Below, one piece after another: positions 27,201-37,700 of a stretch of 64,000 nt of DNA. A program made the position numbers and the translations under genes. Below the pieces are notes generated by a model that saw only the letters and a list, made by a program, of their open reading frames with translations, did no database searches and was not told the DNA's origin. The DNA is from Paragordius varius (lineage: Eukaryota; Nematomorpha), in NCBI GenBank assembly GCA_964247055.1, contig OZ176052.1:6944001-7008000 (forward strand). The letters run 5' to 3'. The stretch's first letter is position 1. Each line of letters begins with the position of its first letter.

Positions 27201-30200
27201 ATTTATTATAAAAAAAATGCCTGCTAGTTGGGTGGTTAAAATAATCTTCGGTTTATTTTGTGTGCAATGTAAAATATTTTTTATAACATATATTTACTAA
27301 AATTGAATTTCACTCTAAAAACACTAAAATTATTTTTAGAACATGAATGCGATTTTTTTCTTGCAGGAGCATTTAAAATACCATCAAAGAACTTGCTATA
27401 ATAATGAAAAAACTCTATCGAGATTAATAAAATAAATGATCCGGACACAATCAATAAAAAGTAGGACGCATTTGGTTCAACGGTTGTGATATATCAAAAA
27501 TAGTGTTCATCGATGAGTGTAGTTTCCACAACCACCTCAGGAGAAATTTCGGAAGATCCAAACGTGGTACAAGGGCCATTAAGCTTCCTAACATAAAAGG
27601 AAGAAACATAACCCTTTTTGCTCTGGGGGCGTATGGAATTGTATTTTTTAAAATAGAATGTGAAATGAATGTAAATGGTTTTCTTTTTTTCAAAAAATTA
27701 ATAGCATATCTTACCTCTTCGAATATGAAAGAAACTCATTTTAAAAATGAATAATGCAAAGATGTACAAGAAGGAAATTTTAAAAAATATAGCTGATAGA
27801 TATGCATACAAAATTTTATTTTTGACCCTAAACAGCTACATTCTCACCCCGATATAAAACGGGTTTTTCAAAGTAAAATCTTGTGCTAGTTCCTAAATTA
27901 TTAATGAAAGTGATGCATCATTAAAGGATTTAATTATTTATGGATGTCAACAAATAACGGCAGATGTTAAAGGCTTTTGCGATTAAGTCAATTTCAAATG
28001 CTGCGGAAAGGCGTGCATATGTGCACCAACAATTATTTTTATAAACTATATACCTTATTTATAAATATATTATTAAATGATTTATCGCTTACAATTTATC
28101 TATATTTGTATTATAAATGTCATCAAAACACAAAAATTATGAAATTTATCATTTTTCTTTGCAAAACCATGCAAAAATTATCAATATATGGCAAAATAGT
28201 CTCCAGAGAAAACTAACTTTTAATTTTGATTATATGATGCAGTCGAGGGTAAATTAGTATTGTTCAGCGATGAATTAAATTGTTCAAGGGTGAATAAAAC
28301 TGTAAATGGTATACTAACCATCAAAAAAATATTTAATCTCTTGATTTATATATAACTCGGGCATTTATCATATATATTTTTTATTTTTAATAGTAATTAT
28401 TTTGATACCGATTAAACAATATAAAATATAAAGTACAATTTAGGATTAAGTTTAACGTATGTGTAATTGGAAAATGCAAAAAACTCGAATGGCAGAATTT
28501 GTTATCTATTGTAATTAGGATTGCATTATGTGCGTTTTAGTCATTCAATGAATTTATTAAAAAACATATTATAGATTAAAACTAAATAATTTTATGCAAC
28601 CATATGCTAAAATGGAAACTTTTTTAAAAATACACTAAATTACACATTAAAAGATACTGTTGAATAGGCATTTTAAAAAAATTTTTAAAAATTTTATAAA
28701 AAAATTATAAAAACCTTCACTTATGTTGATGCTTTGGGTGCTTTCTTTGGTTACAACTTGCGAAGATGAAGAAAAAATTTGTTCAAGCAATTGTGAACTA
28801 CTATGTTTTTCCACAGCGTTGAGAAAAGAGGTGGAAAAATTGCTTAGGTCAAACGATTTTTCATAATTATCATTTTCATTGGTTGTATCAAAATCGAAAG
28901 GAGTGAAGAGTTCTTCTAAAATAATTAATAAAGCCATAATATACAATTTAACCATCCCATTTTTACACCGTAAAATTCCTACTTTAAATATGAAATATTT
29001 GATCTTAAAAAAATGCCATGTTCGAAATTTCGGATTCTGAAATGGGTTTTCTATTGGAAAATAGGATAATTAGAAAAACTACATATAAACCTAAATTTGG
29101 CCCTTAAATAATTTAGTCTTACGTTAACTTTAAAAGGCATAATATGAATTGTGGCTATGAAAACATGGTTAAAACTGGTATGAATATTTAATAAGTAATA
29201 AAAAAATAATTTTTGATATTGGTCGGCACCCTATATTATGTAATAAGTGTGCTTTATTTAAACTTTTAATATTGGAAAGATTAAAAAGTCTAACTTTCAA
29301 GTATGATCAGAGCTAAATATTACTTGATACATGTATTACTCAAACCGCAGACCACGGGCGGCCGGCCCTAAAACTACTTTTTTATGGCCCTAAATTATTG
29401 AATTAATTTTTTAAATTTAAGAATTCAATCATTTAAGTGATTTCCATATTTATTTATTTTTAAGAATTTTTAAAATTGCGTAATTGGTAGTTTTTTAATT
29501 ATACAAGTTTATTTTATAAAAAGAATTTCCGGCCTTTTTCAACTTATGCTTTAGTTTTGATAATATGCATCTTGATGAGGAAATTATCGACTATAAAATG
29601 TTTCCAAATCAGAAATATTGAAAGGAAATGGCAAAGGTAAAAAGTATATTGAGTTTAGGCAAGATGTGCCAAATAAATTTTATAAAAATGTGCTGAAGTT
29701 ATGTTTATATTGTTTTGTCTCAACCAACACCGAGGCATTATAGTCTGTTATGATAAACAGATTTGTGAAAAATTATTGATAAATTAAATAATATCCATTT
29801 AATATCAAAATATTTGTGTATAACCTGAAAAAATACATATACTGATTTAGTTTAGAAACATCTACATATGATGATAAGCATTATTTGTCAGCATTATATT
29901 ATGGCACTTGAGACAAAAAATCATTTTCTTCCGCCCTTCAAAATTTTTTGAGCGAGTACCACTGCTTTATACATTTAATTTGCTATCTGACATCCATTTA
30001 TTATATTTAACAAAAACTTATTTTTTTTCAACTCTTGTCCTACTAGATTGGAATAGCTTATAAATACGATTTAACTAAACTGATTTTAAGATCAGTAAAC
30101 AAGTTTTTGCTGGTAAATGCAACCTGAAAGCTACTAAAGTTAATTTATTTACATTTTTGTTACTTAAGCAAATATTCACATGATGTTATCTTTCAACCTA

Positions 30201-33200
30201 GTTCTAGTTCTTCATTTATGCAAATAATTATGATCATAATTTTTTGTTATGATATAAATTTTAGTGATATTTGCATAGTCTATATTTTTATATTTTTGTA
30301 TTATGGAAATAACAGATCCATTAGTTGCTCGAAATTTTATTTGTTTTATTTGATATCATTCAAATTATGTTCACACAAAAATATTATATAAAGAGAAAAA
30401 CGAATAAACAACTTTTAGGTATTTACTACTTTTTACATTTTTCTAACCATAATATACATTTATTTGCTTCTATTAGGAATTTAAAATAAAAAAAGGATGA
30501 CGGCCAAGTTTGAGATAAGGATTTTTTACGATTTATATTTTTTTTTAAAAAAATTTCGTATGTGCCCAAGTGGCTAAAGAAAGCATATTTTTAAATTCCA
30601 CCTAATACTTTAAACACTTTTTAAGATATTCAAATTTCAAATCGCTCGGATATAAAACGTCATGGAGTGTTAATATAGCAATTTTCATAAATTAAATTTA
30701 TTAATGGCTAAAAAACAATACTGTGTTAAACCCTTCATTAACCTTTTTGCATTAAAAATTTATTTTGGGATAAATAAAAATCCAGAGCCTTACACTTGTA
30801 ATAAAATAAAATACTAAATGGTCTTTTAAAGTCTAAAATTTAGATAGCACTCAAAGTTACTTAAACAGCTTAAATATTAGGTTTAAATTGGTGTCAAACA
30901 AAATCAAAAACAATTAACTAATTTTTTTTACCATAATAAATTTTTATTAAACGATTTTTTAGCTGTTTTAACACCGATTCATATTGGGGTATCTGAATAC
31001 CCCGGTTTTAAATTGATATTTTAAAAAAAAATCTGAAACGGTTCCATTTTAAATTTATGCTTATATCAATAAATATTATATAATTAAACCAAAATACCTA
31101 ATTGAAATTTAGTTTGAAAAAAAAGTTCCATATCAAACTATTTCGGCGCCACTTTTAACAACCTTTGCTAAATATCCTATTTATTTAACTTTAAAGTTAA
31201 AATAAAAGCTAATTTTTTATTTAACTCACATCTAACATTGATAGAAACAGAGGAAGTATTATATTTTGCATTATTTTTACATTTAGCTTATGCACACATG
31301 TCATGTTAACAAATTTACCTTTGGTTTTACCTCTAAATAAGTAATATCAAGTATTTTTTAATAATTTTTTTTATATTTCGGTTCAGTAATGTTATATTGC
31401 AAACGTTTGCATGGTTTCAATTTTTCTCATATTTTTCAAAATATTTAATTTTAAACATGCCTGGGGTATCTAACTACCCCAATTTGAATCAAAGGATGAT
31501 TGCGTTGTATCCAAGTGTTAAAAAAAAATCTGAAATGGCCTAAAAATTTAAGATGATTTTTTTTAAAAATATTTTTTGTGTAAAGCGTCTAAAATGCCAT
31601 AGAATGCTATATTTAAGGCCGGTAGAAAACCAAAGGGTTGTTAAATTTCATTTGAAGATAAAGATGTTTTCTGGGCGATTTCCGAAAAAAAATAAAAAAT
31701 ATTTGTCGCCAAAAAGTTTAAAATGATAATCAATTTACATACATTTATTAATTTTGTTTTATATTTTTATAGATTGCCTATTTATAAATTTTAAAACCGG
31801 CTTAGTTTTTTATATATATATTGAATCGCTATGAGGGTGTTAAGTTAACACTTGGATACAACACATTCATTTCAGTCCTTCGATTCAAATTGGAGTAGTT
31901 GGATACCCCAGGCCTTAAGAAATAATTCAAAAAATATGGAATAAATTAAAAACCATGGCAAAAATTTGCATTCATATAACATAAATGAACCAAAATATAT
32001 AAAAAAATTCCATAAAAAATACTTGATATAACTTATTTTAAGGTAAAAACACATGGTAAAAAATTATGCCTTCATCGACCTTGAAAAGGCATTCGATTCG
32101 GTACTCCGAACTCTAATCTCATGGGCCCTACGAAACAAAGGCATTGACGAATGGATGATTAAATCAATAATGGCATTATATACCGAGTGCAAAGCTGAGG
32201 TGGCGACAAGCGTAGGGTACTTCGATTCTCTCTCAATTAACTCCGGGCTGATCAAGGCTCGCTTTTAAGCCCGTTCTTGTTTATTACTATCATGGATAAA
32301 ATCACCAAACCCTTAGACCAAGGCTTACCATACAATCCTTTATGCCGATGACTTAGCATTAATGGTAAACAGTGAAGTGCAATTAAACACAAATCTCGCG
32401 AGATGGAAAAAACGGCTAGAGATGTTTGGACTTAAGGTTAATGTATCAAAAACAAAATTAATGAACGATAATAATAAATATAATCCTGTTAAATGGCCCT
32501 GCTCAATATATAATAAAAAAGTCAAAACCAACGCAATCCAATGTCTCAAATATAAAAAATGGGTCCACAAAAAATGCTCTCAGTTGAAATCGCTAAAATT
32601 ACTTCACGATTTAATATGCAGCAATTGCACCGCGCCCAACCCAGCTAAACCTCCACAAAGTGTACGTAATGAAGAACCTTTTGAACAGTACAAAGTTTCA
32701 CATATTTGGGTGTAAGCGCTGGTGGGGGCCTAGAACCAACCATAAATAACCTAATAAAAAATGCCTGGTCAAAATACCACCATGTCAAAAGTATTATGAA
32801 CAATAAATACATCTCATTCAAATCCAAATCGACTATGTACACCACCACCATACGACCCGTTCTAATTTACTTACCGGAAGCTATGGCTTTAACCAAAACA
32901 AATTCACTAAAGTTACAACAAGCGGAAAGTAGAATTCTAAAAACTATACTTTATGCAACAAACCCAAACCTCTATAGCTACAATAATAAATTTGATCCAT
33001 GTCCTACAAAGGACTCCGCTTATCGATTGTTTGCGCACAAATCGTCTGAGATTAGCGGGACATGTTCACTGACGCCCACATGAAAGTTGGCTATACCGCA
33101 TGGTCAATTTTTCTACAAGTTTGCGAAATCGTAAAGGACGTCCATCAAAAAGTTGGCATTCTATTGTGGAAAACGATCTGGTGATTTTAAATCTGAAAAT

Positions 33201-34375
33201 TGAAGATGCGCAGGACCGATGCTTATGGCGTACATCTATCCGAAGGGTTACCTCCTTGTTGGGAAAAAACCCTTAAAGATTGATAAAGGTTGACATGTGT
33301 GCATTAGCTAAATTGAAAAATAATACAAAATAAAACGCTTTTTCTATTTCTATCAATGTTAAATGTAAAATAAAAAATTAGCTTTAATTATACCCTAAAA
33401 ATTAATTGAAGACGATATTTTGCAAAAATTTTGTAAACTAAAAATGGCGGCGAAGTTGTTTGACATAAAACTTTTTTTTCAAAACAAAATATCATTTGGA
33501 TATTTTGGCATATTTATATAATTTTTATTAGGATAAAAGCATAAATCTAAATTGGGACCGTTTCTTTCAGTAATTTTTTAAAATATCAACTTAAATATTG
33601 TCCGGGGTATTTAGATACCCCAATTTGAATCAAAGTGTTGACCAGAAAAAAATTTTGCTTGAAGAGTCAACCGGCATATAATGGCGAATCCTCAAAAAGT
33701 ATCAATTAATTTTTAAAATAAAGCGTTAATTTATAAAAAACAAAAAATAGAATTAAATAATTATTTAAATTTTTTTAAGTCAAAAATATGAATATACCAT
33801 CAGGATGTCCCAAAACTGAATCTACGTTGCCGGACTGATAGGTTATATATAAATTATTTGGAAGTAATGAAGTAAACTCGCAATTATTTTCTTTTTGTAA
33901 TAGTATGAATTGGGAAATATTTCTGACCCATTTGGATAATAAATATAATTTAATAACATCTACTGGCCAAGAACGATTAATTAAGCCATCAAGTTTCTAG
34001 ATTTTATCATTGACTTACTTGAGACAATTCGTTAACGATTGTTGCATATAATTTTTTCTGAAATCTTATCTGAATTTGATACCATAATTTTTCAGGTTCA
34101 TACAATGATACAAAATCGCATACCCTGCCATTAAATAAATATACTTTATAAATTCATTGGATTGGTCAACGTCTCGAAAAATTTTGGTTCCATACTTTAC
34201 AGTACATATATAAAAATCTAACCTTCCAAATTATCTTTTGATTTTGTTGTGTTGGATTTTTGCTTAGCTCATGTATTAATTTAAAAAGCAATTCATATTC
34301 ATTTTTTATCAGGCATTCTTCCATCAAATCATGCATATACCGGTAAGAAAATTTAATAATTTGTGAGTGCTGCAT
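24202..34375 (-). CDS. Gene C: unrecognised multi-exon protein gene with transposon-filled introns
   Basis: Supported exons in transcript order: 34223-34375 (ATG at 34373-34375, MQHSQIIKF...), an ambiguous segment between 34019 and 34194, 33798-33996, 28715-28915, 24802-24965 and 24202-24330 (stop TAA). Phases close from 33996 to the stop (0, 1, 1, 0). The donor of the 28715 exon could instead be six bases earlier (28721), in the same phase. The C-terminal part contains WPVDVIKLYLLSKWV, VQRLIKWYDDSLRATLNF and VLIWLKDFDTAKNSML, and ends EDFLDKQ. It is helical-looking, with no zinc finger, signal peptide or membrane segment. I do not recognise the family. The region between exons 1 and 3 has two overlapping open frames: YGTKIFRDVDQSNEF..., entered after a 28-nt gap, and VCDFVSLYEPEKLWYQ..., which leaves through a 22-nt gap. 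Either very small introns or a frameshift is involved. Large introns hold the LINE, TIR elements and DDE transposase relics. Confidence 0.6.
25665..26930 (-). mobile_element. DDE transposase relic (IS630/Tc1-like), minus copy of an inverted pair
   Basis: The minus strand of about 26511-26741 encodes FIDECSFHNHLRRKFGRSKR followed by GTRA and a hydrophobic strand, the hallmark of DDE_3/Tc1-type catalytic cores. Frames are broken on both sides. Upstream, at 27125-27010, a helix-turn-helix-like segment reads GYLIKRVAESLDINYTTAI. The copy is matched in inverted orientation by 27330-28315. It contains a segment near 26285-26470 that is absent from its partner, so one was interrupted or deleted. The element lies inside a gene C intron. 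Confidence 0.75.
25955..26158 (-). CDS. Cys-rich reading frame downstream of the transposase relic
   Basis: An open frame of about 67 codons without its own ATG runs TEETGFSKVKSYVAF ... YGCQQI ... GFCDYVNFKCCGGAYVH and stops with TGA at 25955-25957. Its base composition is higher in GC than the surroundings, and the cysteines are clustered. A damaged version with in-frame stops lies at the matching place in the plus copy (about 27860-28035). It could be a second ORF carried by the transposon, or a captured host exon. The family is not recognised. Confidence 0.4.
   Translation of the reverse strand, partial: TEETGFSKVKSYVAFSKNKKSAVLLKGLISYGCQQITASDDKGFCDYVNFKCCGGAYVHQELDYNIL
27330..28315 (+). 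mobile_element. DDE transposase relic, plus copy of the inverted pair
   Basis: 27503-27754 encodes FIDECSFHNHLRRNFGRSKR, GTRAIKLPNIKGRNITLF and a following hydrophobic segment, then degenerates. The sequence matches the minus copy end to end as far as the shared outer word TGTAAATGGTATA (about 25668 and 28304). Stops and frameshifts rule out activity. Confidence 0.75.
28316..30967. other. Intronic repeat-derived sequence around gene C exon 28715-28915
   Basis: Apart from the gene C exon, only scraps are seen. There is a GC-rich CCACGGGCGGCCGGCCC block at about 29353, reminiscent of hAT-type ends. A TIR-family internal motif (GCCAAGTTTGAGATAAGG) occurs near 30502. Confidence 0.45.
30968..31521. 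mobile_element. TACCCC-family TIR element, copy 1 (about 550 bp)
   Basis: Left end TTAACACCGATTCATATT and right end (complement) TTAACACTTGGATACAAC. Just inside each end is an 18-bp near-palindrome: GGGGTATCTGAATACCCC at 30986-31003 and GGGGTATCTAACTACCCC at 31463-31480. The interior carries a TCAAACTATTTCGGCGCCA block. No ORF is present, so it looks like a non-autonomous DNA transposon. Confidence 0.8.
31845..33641. mobile_element. TACCCC-family TIR element, copy 2, interrupted by a LINE
   Basis: The left part (31845 to about 32050) and right part (about 33288 to 33641) together reconstitute one element in the opposite orientation to copies 1 and 3. Left end TTAACACTTGGATACAAC and right palindrome GGGGTATTTAGATACCCC (33604-33621). 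Relative to copies 1 and 3 the break falls within the ACATGTCA...AATTTACC region. Confidence 0.8.
32051..33288 (+). pseudogene. 5'-truncated, frameshifted non-LTR (LINE) reverse transcriptase
   Basis: The segments run in three frames. First is FIDLEKAFDSV (RT catalytic motif A) at about 32068. The next frame gives DQGSLLSPFLF near 32250, then YADDLALM (catalytic box, 32341-32364). A PHD-like cysteine finger follows, with words WPCSIYNK, IQCLKYKKWVHKKC and LICSNC (about 32490-32630). Then come a YLGVSAGGG block and the C-terminal GRPSKSWHSIVENDL and DAQDRCLW words typical of animal LINE ORF2 tails. At least three frameshifts and several stops are visible, and the endonuclease and N-terminal RT are missing. 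It lies within a TIR element in a gene C intron. Confidence 0.9.
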
Positions 34376-34424
34376 CAAAAAGAAAACGATAATATATATT
34401 TTCAATATGTCCTAACTCTTTCAT

Positions 34425-34543
34425 GTTACGACCATATCACGTTGAAAACACCGGTTCCCTTCCGAACACCGAAGTTAAGCAACGTAGAGCCTGGTTAGTA
34501 CTTGGATGGGTGACCGCCTGGGAATCCCAGGTGTCGTAACTTT
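34425..34543 (+). rRNA. 5S ribosomal RNA gene
   Basis: GTTACGACCATATCACGTTG at the 5' end pairs with GTGTCGTAAC at the 3' end to form the acceptor-like stem I. The internal promoter words AGTTAAGCAACGTAGAGCC (box A/intermediate element) and CTGGTTAGTACTTGGATGGG with GACCGCCTGGGAAT (box C) match animal 5S rRNA closely. It is followed directly by a run of T. Length is about 116-119 nt, as expected. Only one copy is present. It sits between the starts of gene C (minus) and gene E (plus) rather than in a tandem 5S array. It is probably functional, because both stem and internal control region look intact. Confidence 0.97.
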
Positions 34544-34548
34544 TTTTT
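34541..34548 (+). terminator. Pol III oligo(T) terminator of the 5S gene
   Basis: Eight consecutive T residues immediately follow the 3' strand of stem I. Confidence 0.9.
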
Positions 34549-34798
34549 AAATTAAAAAAATTTACCGATTACTAGCCTCTTCGCTGTATTCGTTTTTTTA
34601 ATCAATAAAGTTTGGAAAATATTATAAAATAATAAATGACCAATTATTAAAAAATATATAGTAAATTTCTCTTATCATATTTACGGACTAGATATGCTCT
34701 GCCACACATCGTTGTGGTAATTAAAATTTATTTAGCAATAAACTTTGGATGAAAGTCTTGAAAAAAAATGTTTCCAAACTATATTTTTTATAATCAAA

Positions 34799-37700
34799 AT
34801 GTCATTGGGAATCCCTCTTAGTCATAGGTCTCAAAGAAAAATATCTTCGGGCGGGAAAAATTATCCAAGTTTAATAAATATTGGAAAGGAGTAAGTATAT
34901 AGCTAGAAAATTATTAAATATTGCCAAATAGCATGCAAAGAGATTTATTATTGGCTAATAATACTAAAAAGTCTATAAGCCAATAATACCGCCCTTTGCT
35001 GTATATGCTATTTGGCAATAATTAATACTTTCTAGCAATGTATACTTTCTCATACTGTATTTCCACGCCTTTGCACTAGTGTGGGAAAAAGAAAAATGAA
35101 AAAAATAATTTGCACTCAATTTAAATTGCAACATACATAAATTAAAATAAGAAATTTTAAATGATTAGATAAAATATGTCCTTTTTTGCTTATAAATGCT
35201 GTCTATAGTCTACGTCGGTAAAAATAATAAAATAATCATCAACTATTAAGTCAGCCTCCGGATATCCTTTGTAATGGAACATCAGTTCTAAATATAAATG
35301 TTTTTAAAAAGGTTTTTTAAAACTTTTTAAGCGTACAATTCTTGTTACATCTACCAGGTTGTTGTTTTTTAAAACTATAAGTATACATTAAGAAATATCT
35401 TTGAAGTTTGAAAAACACGAATATTTTATATACATTTTTAACCGTCAACCAAACTCTACAAATTTTCAACCAAAATCAACACTTTTTCATTAAAAAATTA
35501 ATACTTATTTTAGATTAACTATAACTTAAAATAGGTTCACGTTTAATAAATTTTTAAAATCAAAATCTGGGAGTTTTTTTGTTGATATTTAATTCATTAA
35601 GTTGTATAATGTTAAAACTTTGGTTTAAAAAAGCGTTATATATAAAAAAATACTACTAAAGTAAATTATTTTTTGGCCAAAAATTAAAACTTATACTAAT
35701 TAATATGTTTGAAGGATTCGATTCGCATCTAATAAAAATCAACTAATATTACATTTAAAATAGACCACTTTTGCTTCAAGAGTGTCCTTGAACACTTCAA
35801 GTTGGTCGTCGAACATTTTTAAGTGGTCCCTGAACATATTTTCGTATGTAACATTTATTAATTAAACCATGTATAAATCTTCTATCTTAACACTTTTAAC
35901 GTATTACACTGTGTGCAAAATTTTTTTTGATGAGATACCTTATGACAGGAAATTCATTTGCCGCAAAATTTGTTGACGACCTAGATTTGAAATATTGAGA
36001 GAAAATTGAAGTTGGCCAAAAAGTGAAAATTAAGAATAATTATGGATAATTAAAAAAATAATGATAAAACTTGAGAAATTAGATCATCATCATTAATCGG
36101 ATTTTACAATTTATAATAGAATTAAACATTTTAATCACCTCAAAGTTTTGATTAAATATTAGTTAAATATAGCATATATTACTTATATATTAAATTTTTT
36201 TATAGCTCAATCCCGACATTTTGCGCTTATTTTGAGGAGTAGCCCATTTAAGAAGGGACATGAGCCCACATCTAATGATTAAAATGTTTTGAAAGTTTTT
36301 TTGTTATATGTAATTTATGATATATTTTAGTGATATTTACGGAATAAAGTCTTTAGCATTCACCAAAAAAATTTATTTATATAAAGCGCGCAAATTATCC
36401 CATTTTCTGATGCGCAGCACTTACCACATAAACGTAAAGAAATTTCTTAAATCACTCGTAAGGGCCACAAGCACCATTAATCATGATTTCCTATCAGAAT
36501 ATATGTATGTATTTTATGACTTTATAATTTCGTGAAGACTCTGTAATCGGTTAATATTAATTTTGATAAAATTAAGTTTTGAGGATTTTACATAAATAAT
36601 TTGATGATGCCATAAACTAGCATATATTAAAAATTATATCTCGGCATCCTTCTATTTTAACACTTCATTAATTATAGGGTAGTTTTAGAACCCAGAGTGA
36701 AACAATATTTAAATATCTAAAAAATATATAAAAGGTATTAGACCAACTTTAGTCATATACTTCTAATAAATCTCGAAAAAGAGTGAAATAATAAAATTCT
36801 TTATCTCAAACTTATTTGCCGCCATATTTCTTCAGATTCTTTCCATCGGAACAGGAAAATAACGTATTTTATGGCTTAATAATATAAATTATTACTTTTG
36901 GAAATGACCTGTTTATTTTAAACGTGTTTTACAGCTAAAATTTGAACCTCTAGTCAAAATATGTTAATATATAAGATAAACTTTTAAAAACGTACATTTT
37001 CTGTTTTTTTCCGAGGGGCTAAAACTACCCCAAATTGTAATCGCTCAAAAAATGAAAGTGTAATGAAGCGTTAAAAATATTCTATTCTCGAATTCCACAT
37101 GAAAAAATTATTTTTCAAATGTATAAGAATCACCATGCTCTTGTTTTTTTTCCATTCTTTACCAAATATTTATACCATTTAACGAAAAAAATAATTTTTT
37201 GATGGATACATGACTGTACATTAATGTGATCCGATATTTTGAACTTGGACATAGTACAAAATTAAAACATACTTTGCCTGTTTTTACAGCATAGGTGTGG
37301 TATATAACACAGTTTCCACAAAAAATTTCCAGATGAAATATATATACTTTGATATGAAAATATCAGGATTATCATGGTGCTTTTGGTTTAAGTTTTTAGA
37401 TGTGGGCTCTGAAAGTCCCAAATTTTTTGGTTCTTTTAAAATGGACGCTCTCTTAAATTAATCGCAAAAATTCCGAGAATATGCAATAGTTTTAAATATA
37501 TGCTAAATTTTGATATCAACTAAATATATTTTTTAAAAAATGCATATACTCTCAAAAATTTGATTTTTAGCAAATTTTGTTGAAGCATACATCATACTAA
37601 TTTCAGCATGATGGAAACGATACAAACGGTTGTTATAACATTTTTATATAATTCGATAATGCTCTCAATCAGAATTTTGAAAATATTCGTTCGTTTTCAA

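Noticed and set aside
29343-29380. GC-rich CGGGCGGCCGGCCC block as a CpG-island promoter
   Set aside because: It is isolated, about 35 bp long, and resembles hAT-type terminal sequence more than a promoter. No gene starts nearby.
34019-34375. Gene C exon 1 as TAF1A (Pol I factor)
   Set aside because: A short likeness (IIWK and a Tyr/Leu/His pattern after it) does not extend to the later exons, which look nothing like TAF1A.
35210-35290. Minus-strand exon candidate (LMFHYKGYPEADLIVDDYF) as an upstream exon of gene C
   Set aside because: Phase-compatible, but gene C has its own ATG at 34375, and the segment would lie across the 5S gene and inside the opposite-strand gene E intron. The evidence is too thin.
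36425-36477. Minus-strand start exon (MVLVALTSDLRNFFTFM) with a GTAAGT donor
   Set aside because: It overlaps the plus-strand gene E exon 2, which fits a longer frame with splice sites on both sides. No downstream partner in phase was found.
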